64,000 bases of DNA from Maribacter ulvicola (GTDB lineage Bacteria > Bacteroidota > Bacteroidia > Flavobacteriales > Flavobacteriaceae): NCBI RefSeq assembly GCF_900155985.1, contig NZ_FTMA01000003.1:186001-250000 (forward strand). The letters are read 5' to 3'. Shown one piece after another: positions 1 through 9,100 of the stretch. The position numbers were made by a program, and so were the translations under genes. The notes below the pieces were generated by a model. The model saw nothing but the letters and a program-made list of their open reading frames with translations. It was not told the DNA's origin and did no database searches. How positions within the stretch are numbered: position 1 is the stretch's first letter; each line of letters opens with the position of its first letter.

Positions 1-3000
1 GTATTCGCTACTAAAGAAAATGAATATGCAGAAAGCGACGCGTATAATCGTTCGGTAAATTTTTGGTTAAATATGTATAAGGATTCTATTCCAAAACTTG
101 AATTACCCATAGATTTTCCAAGACCAGAATTACGAACCTATAACAATCACCATTTAGATTTTCAATTAGATAATAGCATCTTAAATGCATTAAAACTTAT
201 TGGCAATAGTAGTGACTCTAGTATGTTCACTAGTGTAGTTACGACATTAATAGCCGCATTTGAAGTCTTTTTATACCAACAAACAGGTCAAAATGATTTG
301 GTTTTAGGGCTTACAAGTTCTAGGCGGGCCAATTACGATATGATGCAAATGATTGGTCATTCTGTCAATTTATTACCGCTTCGTAGTAAACTTGACCCAA
401 AAATAAATTTCAAAACGTATTTAAAACAGCGAAATACGCAGTTATTTGATGCATACGAAAACCAATCAATTAGTTTTGGTCATCTTCTAAGAAAACTCTC
501 TGTACCAAGAGATGCTACAAGGGTTCCTTTGGTTCCTGTAATTATAAATATTCAGTTAGATGATGATTTGGAAAGTAAACATTCATTTTACGATTTAAAA
601 ACGGATATAATTTATAATGAAAATACGTATAGGACCTTTGAAATTGAACTTCAGGTATTTATGTCTAATGAAGGTCCTTGTTTTCGTTGGAGGTACAATA
701 CAACACTCTTTAAACCAGAAACTATAGAACGGATGATGACTTCTTTTAAAGAAGTTTTAAATGATATAATTGCTAATCCAAATTTAGAAATAGGGAGTAT
801 TATACAGATAGATACTGCTGCTTATTTAGAACTAAACGATACCGCTGCAATTTATCCGCAATTACTGTTACATGAGTTAATTGCACAACAATGCAAAATA
901 GCCCCTTCAAAAAAAGCGATTAAATTTGGAGAATCTGACATTTCTTACGGGGATCTTGAAAAACAAATTCACCAAATAGCTCATTTTTTAAAACAACAAG
1001 GTGTACAACCTGGAGATTTTGTAGCGGTATCTTTACCACGCTCTATTGAATTAATTACAATTCTACTTGCCATCATGGAAAGTGGAGCAGCGTATCTTCC
1101 TTTAGACCCTAACTATCCTAGCAAAAGACTGGAGTTTATGTTAGAAGATTCTGGATCTAAATACTTAATTACTACAGAAACTTCTGCTCTACATCTAAAT
1201 GTTAACATAACACGTTTATTGGTCTCCTCTATTTTTTCAGATTTGTCAACATATTCGTGTACACCAGTAAATACTAAAAGTAGTAATAACCAAATAGCGT
1301 ATATTTTATACACCTCTGGTTCAACAGGTAAACCAAAAGGGGTTACAGTTACACATAAAAATTTGGTAAATCTATTATACAGTATTTTAGAAAAACCTGG
1401 TGTTCAAAATACGGATAAAGTAATTTCAATAACCTCTATATCTTTTGATATTGCCGGTTTTGAACTTTATGCTTCGTTACTCAAAGGAGCTCAATTGATT
1501 TTAACTGACGAAGAAACATCTAAGGATCCCAGATTATTATTAGAAGTACTAGAAACTGAAGAAATCACCATGATGGAGGCAACACCTGCAACTTGGCAAA
1601 TGTTAATAGACGTAGGTTGGAAAAATCATTTACCGCTAAAAGCTTTTTGTACAGGTGAAGCTTTACCTATGGCTTTAGCAAAAAACATTTTGAGTAAGGT
1701 CAATGAGCTATGGAATCTTTATGGACCTACAGAAACAACCATTTGGTCTTCCATAAAAAAGATCAATAAGACAGATGATGTGGTAACTATTGGAAAACCC
1801 ATAGCCAACACACAATTGTACATAATGAACCAGCAGGAGCTTTTGGTAGCACCTGGGAGAATAGGAGAATTATGTATTGCAGGAGATGGCGTTGCCCAAG
1901 GATATTGGAAACGACAAGAACTCACGAATGAAAAATTCATAAAAAATCCTATTGAAACGGAAATAGGTCCTGTGCTATACCGTACAGGAGATTTGGCTAA
2001 ATTACTACCATCTGGTGAAGTACAATGTCTTGGTCGTATAGATCACCAGATAAAAATAAGAGGACAACGGGTAGAACTAGGTGAAATAGAAGAATCATTA
2101 GATGCTTTAGACGGTGTTCAATCTTCCGTGGCTTTACTACATGAAGATCGACTGATCGCCTACCTAATGGTACCAGCTCCGCTAATTGATCATACCAACA
2201 AAATTAGTGAATGGAAAGAAACGCTACGAGAGCAACTTCCACCACATATGGTACCCCATTTATTTCATATCGTTAAAGATTTCCCCATTACCCTTAATGG
2301 TAAAATAGATCGAAAAAGCTTACTAGAACTTTTACCCAGAGAAACCGCATCTAAACCATTTACTACACCTACTACACCATCTGAGAAAGTTATAGTTACC
2401 ATTTGGCAAAAATGTCTGGAAATGGATAAAATAGATATTAATAGCGATTTTTTTGAACTTGGCGGACATTCCATTATTGCTGTTAAGGTAATGAAACTCT
2501 TAGAAGATGAGACAGGTTATAGGTTACCCCTTGTTGCTTTACTAAAACATCCAACAATTAGAAAGCTAGCTACTTATATGGATAATGAGTTTGTGACCTG
2601 GAACTCATTAGTACCACTACAACCAAGTGGAAGTAAACCTCCATTGTACATTGTTCATGGAGCACACCATAATGTACTTATTTTTAATGAACTAGCTAAA
2701 AGTATGGATAAAGAACAGCCTGTTTATGGATTACAGGCCAAAGGTTTGGATGGTATTTCTGAACCGCATGAATCTATGCACGATATGGCAAGAGATTATA
2801 TAAAAGAAATTCTAATTACTAATCCAGATGGTCCGTTCTGTTTAGCAGGGTTTTCCCTAGGTGGTACTATTGCTTTTGAAATGGCCAGACAACTCAGAGC
2901 ACAAAATAAAAAAGTGAAGGTTGTTGCGGAGTTTGATACCTATGTTTTTCCTGATTATTATTTTAAAAATCCTCTAAAAAAGAAAATTGTAGGTATAGGT

Positions 3001-3426
3001 TACGACCTTACGAAAGTAGGCTATGTATTACTGAATATGTTTACCAGTAAAAAGAATTTTAAGCGTAGAACTGGCTTATTCAAGCTTCGTATCAAGGGTA
3101 TCTTTTTACGTTTAAAATATGGCAAAGAAAAGCAACATGAAATGCAGTTTCATAGAAATATAAAAATGGAACAAAACCATTTAAAGGCTACAGGAAATTA
3201 TCATATTCAACCTCAAGATATTGTTATTGATTTATTTAAGGCAAAAGAAGAAATTAACTTAGTACATGATAGAAAATATTTAGGATGGAAGAAAATCGCC
3301 ACTAAAGGGGTAAGAAGACATATGGTTCCCGGCAATCATATTGATATGTTTGACAAAGGTAATGTTGAAGTATTTGCCACAAAACTACAATACGTATTAG
3401 ATAATCATAACTTAGAAGGTGAATAA
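1..3426 (+). CDS. Nonribosomal peptide synthetase, terminal C-A-T-TE part (5' partial)
   Basis: The frame is open from base 1, so the N-terminus lies outside the window; the ATG at 73 is only an internal Met. Visible order: the C-terminal half of a condensation domain (to about base 780, with an IGHSVNLLPLR-like motif near 350), an adenylation domain (about 860-2340; core motifs YTSGSTGKPKG near 1309, NLYGPTETT near 1714, YRTGDL near 1978 and NGKIDRKSL near 2296), a carrier domain with LGGHS whose pantetheine Ser codon is 2470-2472, and a type I thioesterase (GFSLGG, Ser codon 2854-2856; candidate His in PGNHIDMF). A thioesterase marks this as the last module, which releases the product by hydrolysis or cyclisation. 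Reading the substrate pocket by eye against GrsA gives about D-I-F-A-F-T-L-I-W, which I cannot assign to an amino acid. No epimerisation or methyltransferase domain is seen. It overlaps the phosphopantetheinyl transferase gene by 8 bases, so the two are probably co-expressed. Confidence 0.95.
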   Translation, partial: VFATKENEYAESDAYNRSVNFWLNMYKDSIPKLELPIDFPRPELRTYNNHHLDFQLDNSILNALKLIGNSSDSSMFTSVVTTLIAAFEVFLYQQTGQNDLVLGLTSSRRANYDMMQMIGHSVNLLPLRSKLDPKINFKTYLKQRNTQLFDAYENQSISFGHLLRKLSVPRDATRVPLVPVIINIQLDDDLESKHSFYDLKTDIIYNENTYRTFEIELQVFMSNEGPCFRWRYNTTLFKPETIERMMTSFKEVLNDIIANPNLEIGSIIQIDTAAYLELNDTAAIYPQLLLHELIAQQCKIAPSKKAIKFGESDISYGDLEKQIHQIAHFLKQQGVQPGDFVAVSLPRSIELITILLAIMESGAAYLPLDPNYPSKRLEFMLEDSGSKYLITTETSALHLNVNITRLLVSSIFSDLSTYSCTPVNTKSSNNQIAYILYTSGSTGKPKGVTVTHKNLVNLLYSILEKPGVQNTDKVISITSISFDIAGFELYASLLKGAQLILTDEETSKDPRLLLEVLETEEITMMEATPATWQMLIDVGWKNHLPLKAFCTGEALPMALAKNILSKVNELWNLYGPTETTIWSSIKKINKTDDVVTIGKPIANTQLYIMNQQELLVAPGRIGELCIAGDGVAQGYWKRQELTNEKFIKNPIETEIGPVLYRTGDLAKLLPSGEVQCLGRIDHQIKIRGQRVELGEIEESLDALDGVQSSVALLHEDRLIAYLMVPAPLIDHTNKISEWKETLREQLPPHMVPHLFHIVKDFPITLNGKIDRKSLLELLPRETASKPFTTPTTPSEKVIVTIWQKCLEMDKIDINSDFFELGGHSIIAVKVMKLLEDETGYRLPLVALLKHPTIRKLATYMDNEFVTWNSLVPLQPSGSKPPLYIVHGAHHNVLIFNELAKSMDKEQPVYGLQAKGLDGISEPHESMHDMARDYIKEILITNPDGPFCLAGFSLGGTIAFEMARQLRAQNKKVKVVAEFDTYVFPDYYFKNPLKKKIVGIGYDLTKVGYVLLNMFTSKKNFKRRTGLFKLRIKGIFLRLKYGKEKQHEMQFHRNIKMEQNHLKATGNYHIQPQDIVIDLFKAKEEINLVHDRKYLGWKKIATKGVRRHMVPGNHIDMFDKGNVEVFATKLQYVLDNHNLEGE

Positions 3427-4168
3427 CAAACTATTTTGTGGATCTGTAAAAATTACGTGTGTACATACCAAATCTTATATTCACGAGCATTCTGCCGTGA
3501 AAATTTATAAAATACACCTACCATCTAACTATACTAATATTTCAATCTTAAAAAAACACCTTAGTGTTGCTGAGCTTAAAAGAAGCCAACGTTATCATTT
3601 TCAACAAGATAGAGACAGGTTTATAATCTGTAGAGCATTCCTCAGGTTGTTATTATCAGACCATTTAGATTTAGATTCAAATAAAATAGTAATAGCCACG
3701 GATGAAAACAAAAAGCCGTTTTTACCATCACATCCAAAAGTATTTTTTAATGTTTCCCATACCTTAGAATATGGTTTAATAGCTATATCCCAATATCCTG
3801 TAGGTATTGACGTTGAATATATAGATAGCAAAATGAACCATTTAGAGACTGCATCCCTTCTTTTTAAAACTAATGATCTAAATATATTAGCTAATTCAAA
3901 CGATAAAATACGGTTATTTTTTACTTATTGGACTCGTAAAGAGTCTATTGTAAAAGCCACTGGGGGAGGTATTGATGATAATTTTATACATATTCCTGTT
4001 AGGGACGGCAAGCATTTAATAAATGCTAACTTAATAAAAAATGGTACCGCTCTATCAGTGTATAGTTTTGAGGTAGATGATCATCATATTGGCTCTATTG
4101 CAATGAGATTTACAGAAGAGGCTGTTCAAGAATTATTTTTCTTACCACTTCCTTCAGTCTCAAATTAA
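3419..4168 (+). CDS. 4'-phosphopantetheinyl transferase, Sfp type
   Basis: Transfers phosphopantetheine from CoA to the Ser of carrier domains, here most likely the carrier of the overlapping synthetase. The family motifs are present: GIDVEYID (Mg2+-binding Asp and Glu) near residue 130, and WTRKESIVKATGGG near residue 180. The length of 249 aa fits the Sfp/Gsp/HetI group rather than the short AcpS type. The GTG at 3419 overlaps the synthetase stop by 8 bases and has AGAAGG directly before it. A second in-frame GTG at 3497 (reading MKIYKIHLP) begins closer to where relatives begin, so the true start is open between the two. It ends about 100 bases before a convergent glycosyltransferase gene; no strong terminator hairpin is seen in that gap. 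Confidence 0.93.
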   Translation: MNNKLFCGSVKITCVHTKSYIHEHSAVKIYKIHLPSNYTNISILKKHLSVAELKRSQRYHFQQDRDRFIICRAFLRLLLSDHLDLDSNKIVIATDENKKPFLPSHPKVFFNVSHTLEYGLIAISQYPVGIDVEYIDSKMNHLETASLLFKTNDLNILANSNDKIRLFFTYWTRKESIVKATGGGIDDNFIHIPVRDGKHLINANLIKNGTALSVYSFEVDDHHIGSIAMRFTEEAVQELFFLPLPSVSN

Positions 4169-4267
4169 TATTTCAAATAAAGTTCCAATAACGATTAAAC
4201 TTCATTAGTTTATATCACAAAATTTAAAATAGAAATAGAACATATAAATTATATTCTAAATTGCCTA

Positions 4268-5059
4268 TTACTTATTATCCAGTTTAGCTTCTATTTTTTT
4301 TAAATATCCCAAAAAACTACTTATAACTTTAATTTTAAGCAAGTTATTGATGGTGTTTACGCCAAGCATTAATTTAATTTTTCTGCGAACTATGGAAAAA
4401 GCGGGTAACCAGGAGCCACTAAAATGATGAATGGTGTATGTATTCTCGGTCTTATGAATTTGACCGGATTCAACATCTTTTGGACTAAAATATTCAAATG
4501 GAAATAAATAAAATTTACTTGTATCCTTTATAATATCGTTAACTTCATTTACTTCCAAAAAACTCATGGGTTCTATTTCCCTTATCTTTTCTAGCTGTAT
4601 CCTTAAAATTACAGGTAAAATCCGAAGGTCATAACTGCCATCCTCTTTAATGAAAGATTTATTATCATAATATTCCAAACATTTAGCCATCCAATCAGCA
4701 TTTTTTTCTGTTCCTATAATGGCCGATTCCATAATTCCGGTGTGCTCCAAGCCAGCAAAATAGGGCAAATGCAATAAATCATCGAACTTCTTTAAAATTT
4801 GAACATCTGTATCTAAATAAATACCACCATAGGTATACATCGCATATAATCTTGCAACGTCTGATGCAAAGGCATATTTTTTCTTTTGGAAAGCTTCTTT
4901 AGCAAACGGCCATTCTTCTAAATTAAAACTGTCACTGTCCCACAACATAAACTCATACTCTGGAAGCATTTTTTTCCAAGATGCTATATTCCTTTTTAAG
5001 TCTTTCGGAAACGCTTTGCCATTACTAAACCAACAATAGTGAATTATCTTAGGTATCAT
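4268..5059 (-). CDS. Glycosyltransferase with DXD sugar-binding motif (OCH1/GT32-like)
   Basis: A 263-aa cytoplasmic-type enzyme beginning MIPKIIHYCWF, the usual start of the GT32-like family that adds sugars to capsule, O-antigen or exopolysaccharide. The segment DVARLYAMYTYGGIYLDTD (residues 67-85) holds the family core; D83 and D85 form the metal/nucleotide-sugar DXD motif. No signal peptide is seen; the C-terminus is basic and partly hydrophobic and may touch the membrane. The sugar donor and acceptor cannot be told from sequence. It stands alone on the minus strand, convergent with the phosphopantetheinyl transferase gene, with a long gene-free stretch upstream. It could decorate a product of the neighbouring synthetase, but its family more often serves surface polysaccharide. 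Confidence 0.85.
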   Translation of the reverse strand: MIPKIIHYCWFSNGKAFPKDLKRNIASWKKMLPEYEFMLWDSDSFNLEEWPFAKEAFQKKKYAFASDVARLYAMYTYGGIYLDTDVQILKKFDDLLHLPYFAGLEHTGIMESAIIGTEKNADWMAKCLEYYDNKSFIKEDGSYDLRILPVILRIQLEKIREIEPMSFLEVNEVNDIIKDTSKFYLFPFEYFSPKDVESGQIHKTENTYTIHHFSGSWLPAFSIVRRKIKLMLGVNTINNLLKIKVISSFLGYLKKIEAKLDNK

Positions 5060-5087
5060 CGAAAATTATTTAAATTAACAAGCAAAT

Positions 5088-5109
5088 AACTTATAACTAA
5101 CTTATAACT
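5088..5109. repeat. Two tandem copies of AACTTATAACT upstream of the glycosyltransferase gene
   Basis: The 11-base unit AACTTATAACT occurs at 5088-5098 and again at 5099-5109, ending about 30 bases before the glycosyltransferase start codon at 5059. This is visible directly. A regulatory role is only a guess; short repeats of this kind also arise by slippage in AT-rich DNA. Confidence 0.6.
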
Positions 5110-6011
5110 AAACAATTAAACCACTCAACTTAATCGTCAAAACCATTTTTATTAAGGTTGATATATCATAAAAACTCTTATCTAAAGAAAATTAAAACAA
5201 TTAAAAACTACGTTGCGAAGAATATAGTCGAGAAATAGCATAATAGTCCAAGGTCTATGTAACGGTTTGTACAGCTTTAAATCAATAGCTCGCGATCTTT
5301 ATGATCAGGATAGAGGTACCCTAAAATTTAGCGCACTACATCCCCTTGCGCAATAGTTTACATTCATAAATAGGCTAAAAAAAGTCTACAATTGAAAAAT
5401 AATACCAAAACGGGAACACCTCCTTCTTAATGGGTACAAAGCGGTATGTAAGCTTATTAAAAAACGCTAACGCACTTTAGTAAGTTACCATACAAATACT
5501 AACTTAATTGTAGAAGTAGCATTCTACAAGGAGCCAATATATTGATGTGCTTAAGAAATTTAAGGTTTAAATATATGTAAACGCCAATATAGGAGTCCGT
5601 TGTTTTATTATACCAGAACGCAGAATACCAACAAGATTAAAAAAATACATCTAGTCCTGTCTAAAACAGTTCTTGATCCGTTTAAAACCATTGATAATGA
5701 GCTCTGTTCTCACAAACACTAAAGAAAACGGAATACTACTAAAAATTTGTAATTAGATCAAAGAGCAAAACCACACTTGTAATATTATATTACATATACC
5801 GCGTATGATTACACTAGAATACTAAAACCCTCTTCTATCTCATTTAAATTAGTGAAAGAACTATTTCAATAAATATGAAGAATTACGTACGCCACACTTT
5901 TTCCCTTCTATATAAAAGGCGTATAAATACTGTTTTTTGATTGCTATACTATTGTAAATGAAGATTTAAACATCATACAAATACCATTTAAAACATAATC
6001 TGATAAAAATT
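5110..6011. other. Gene-free AT-rich stretch
   Basis: About 900 bases with no convincing reading frame on either strand, no RNA gene recognised and stops in all frames where translated by hand. It lies between the 5' end of the glycosyltransferase gene (minus) and the terminator that follows the large dehydrogenase gene (minus). It must hold the glycosyltransferase promoter, but no clear -7/-33 pair was found. It could be a decayed gene, but no homology is recognisable. Confidence 0.6.
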
Positions 6012-6050
6012 AAAAGGGCTGAACAATGAAACCATCGTTCAGCCCTTTTT
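6012..6050 (-). terminator. Intrinsic terminator after the 2194-aa dehydrogenase gene
   Basis: Arms AAAAGGGCTGAAC (6012-6024) and GTTCAGCCCTTTT (6037-6049) form a 13-bp stem. After an A/C mismatch, ATG/CAT pairs further into the loop. On the minus strand the stem is followed by a T-rich run. It sits about 60 bases past the stop at 6112. The A/T flanks are near symmetrical, so it could act in both directions. Confidence 0.85.
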
Positions 6051-6111
6051 AATAAGATAAAGTATGTAATAGTACGTCTATATATTCATCTAATTCTCCC
6101 TACTCATAGAC

Positions 6112-9100
6112 CTACTGAATTATTAGTCGTTTAGAAACGGGTTCATTATTGTTGAACATTAAGGTAACAACATAAACTCCATTTCTATAAGAGAAAGTAG
6201 GTATACTTAGTTTACCATCTTGTAAGACCTCTGTAACCATGAATTGTCTAATTAACCTACCTGCACTATCATGCATCATAACCCCTATGATTTCATCCAC
6301 ATTAAAATTCTCCTTCATATTAACCTCAACATAATCAGTTGAAGGGTTAGGAGCTAAATTAAAATCAAAAGAAGGCTGTTCCAAAACTATATTTTCTTCT
6401 GTAACAGTAATGGTTATGGTCGTCGAATTTGTTAAACCATCGGCATCCGTTACCGTTAAGACTACATCATACGTGTCTATGTCCGTAAAGGTATGCACCG
6501 GATTTGCATCTGAAGATACCGTTCCATCATTAAAATCCCATGCGTATGCCACAATACCTACATCATCGGTAGACTGGTCTCCCGTAAAACTGACTTCTAA
6601 AGGCGCCTCGCCTTCTTCAATATCCGAAGTTGCTACCGCTATTGGGGCTGCATTTACAGGGTTAACAGTAATGGTTATGGTCGTCGAATTTGTTAAACCA
6701 TCGGCATCCGTTACCGTTAAAACTACATCATAAGTGTCTATGTCCGTAAAGGTATGCACCGGATTTGCATCTGAAGATACCGTTCCATCATTAAAATCCC
6801 ATGCGTATGACACAATACCTACATCATCAGTAGACTGGTCTCCCGTAAAACTGACTTCTAAAGGCGCCTCGCCTACCTCAATATCTGAGGTTGCTACCGC
6901 TATTGGTGCTGTATTTACAGGGTTAACAGTAATGCTTATGGTCGTCGAATTTGTTAAACCTCCAGCATCAGTTACCGTTAATACTACGTCATATGTGTCT
7001 ATGTCCGTAAAGGTATGAACCGGATTTGCATCTGAAGATAACGTTCCATCATTAAAATCCCATGCGTATGAAACAACACCTACATCATCGGTAGACTGGT
7101 CTCCCGTAAAGTTGACTACTAGAGGTGACTCGCCTACCTCTATATCTGCAGTTGCTACCGCTACTGGTACTGCATTTACAGGATTAACAGTAATGGTTAT
7201 GGTCGTAGAATCTGTTAAACCATTGGCATCCGTTACCGTCAAGTCTACATCATAGGTACCTATGCCAGTAAAGGTATGAACCGGATTTGCATCTGAAGAG
7301 ACCGTTCCGTCCTTAAAATCCCATGCGTATGACACAATACCTATATCATCGGTAGACTGGTCTCCCGTAAAGTTGACTACTAGAGGACCCACGCCTACCT
7401 CAATATCTGCTGTTGCTACCGCTACCGGTGCTCCATTTACAGGGTTAACAGTAATGGTTATGGTCGTAAAATCTGTTAAACCATTGGCATCCGTTACCGT
7501 CAGCACTACATCATACGTGTCTATGTCCGTAAAGGTATGGACGGGATTTGCATCTGAAGATACCGTTCCATCATTAAAATCCCATGAATATGAAACAACA
7601 CCTACATCATCGGTAGACTGATCTCCCGTAAAGTTAACTTCTAGAGGACCCACGCCTACCTCAATATCTGCAGTTGCTACCGCTACCGGTGCTCCATTTA
7701 CAGCGTTAACAGTAATGCTTATGGTCGTCGAATTTGTTAATCCTCCAGCATCTGTTACCGTCAGCACTACATCATAGGTACCTATGCCAGTAAAGGTATG
7801 AACCGGATTTGGCTCTGAAGAGACTGTACCATCCTTAAAATCCCAAGAGTATGCCACAACACCTGAATCATCGTCAGATTGGTCTCCCGTAAAAGTGACT
7901 TCTAGAGGCCCCTCGCCTACCTCAATATCTGCAGTTGCTACCGCTACCGGTGCTCCATTTACAATAATTTCTATTTCGTCGCTCTGGTCTTGAAAACCAT
8001 CTCCATCAGTTACGGTCAGACTAACATAATAAGTACCTCCCTCTGGAAAAATATAGTTTGGATCCTCATCAGTAGCAGTATCACCGTTGCCAAAGTCCCA
8101 AAGGTATGCTACAATATCATTTTTGTCATCTGTAGATGTATTCCCTGTAAACTGAATTTCTAAAGGTGCATCTCCTGAATTAATATCTGCAGAAGCAATA
8201 GCTACTGGAGGGAAACCGGTAGGCAAAAATTGCCATTTAAAGAAATCCGTATCTCCATTTACATCAGCAATCAGGTTTCCATCAGGTTCTACGGTCAAAT
8301 AATTCCCGGTAGAAAGCGCACTTATTATTGAATAAGACCCATCACCTAACCCAACAATTTCAAAATGCTGAGCTATATTGGTAGCACCATCAATGGCAAT
8401 ATAGGACCAAATATTAGTTCCGGGATCAGGACTACCACCTTGATTGTCCAAATATAAATCTCTACCTGTTGCATCTTGTTGGGTTAGTTTTATACTATAT
8501 AAGCCGTTTCCTTCAACAACCAACTCAAAATGCTGATACTCTGAAGCATTATAAGTATCGGTTAGCATATTTACCTGCCAAGATACATCTCCTGCATCTG
8601 GCATAATATTTTTTTGATTACCCACATTACGTATCTGATAAATTCCTGGTAAAGGAGCACTATTGGCGCCTTCATCATTATCATAATTTAGACCAGACAC
8701 GCTATTCCCTAAGCCAGAACTATATAAAGGGTCATTAAAAGGTGCAGCCACTACAGCCTCTATGGTAAAATCTTGAATACCATCAATAGCGTCATCATTA
8801 TCTCCTGTTACGGTAACAATTTGTGGAACATTCCACGTTGCATCCGTAAAAACAAGTTGGTTTTTATCTAAACTTACTTCACCAACCCCCTCTATAATTT
8901 GTAAATCAATAGTAACAGTAGCCGTAGGTTGTGTTTTTAGCTCAACCGTAAAGGTATCAGATAAACCATCTTCACTTGTAATTAGAAGATCTTGACTAAC
9001 TGCAATACCCGTATTACCTAATGCAGTAATATCTTCAAAACGCCATTTATATTTATCGCTGCCATTATCCACATCTACCAACATGTTTCCGGTATCATCA

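Noticed and set aside
5110-6011. Possible decayed gene or insertion sequence in the gene-free stretch
   Set aside because: The stretch translated by hand gave frequent stops, and no inverted-repeat ends or transposase motifs were seen.
6410-7621. Several plus-strand open frames of 80-107 codons opposite the PKD array
   Set aside because: They recur with the 261-base period and are antisense shadows of the repeated PKD codons; no independent start or family resemblance.
6402-7967. Regular repeats that might look like a CRISPR or satellite array
   Set aside because: The 261-base unit is in frame and encodes whole PKD domains; there are no short repeats with unique spacers and no cas genes.
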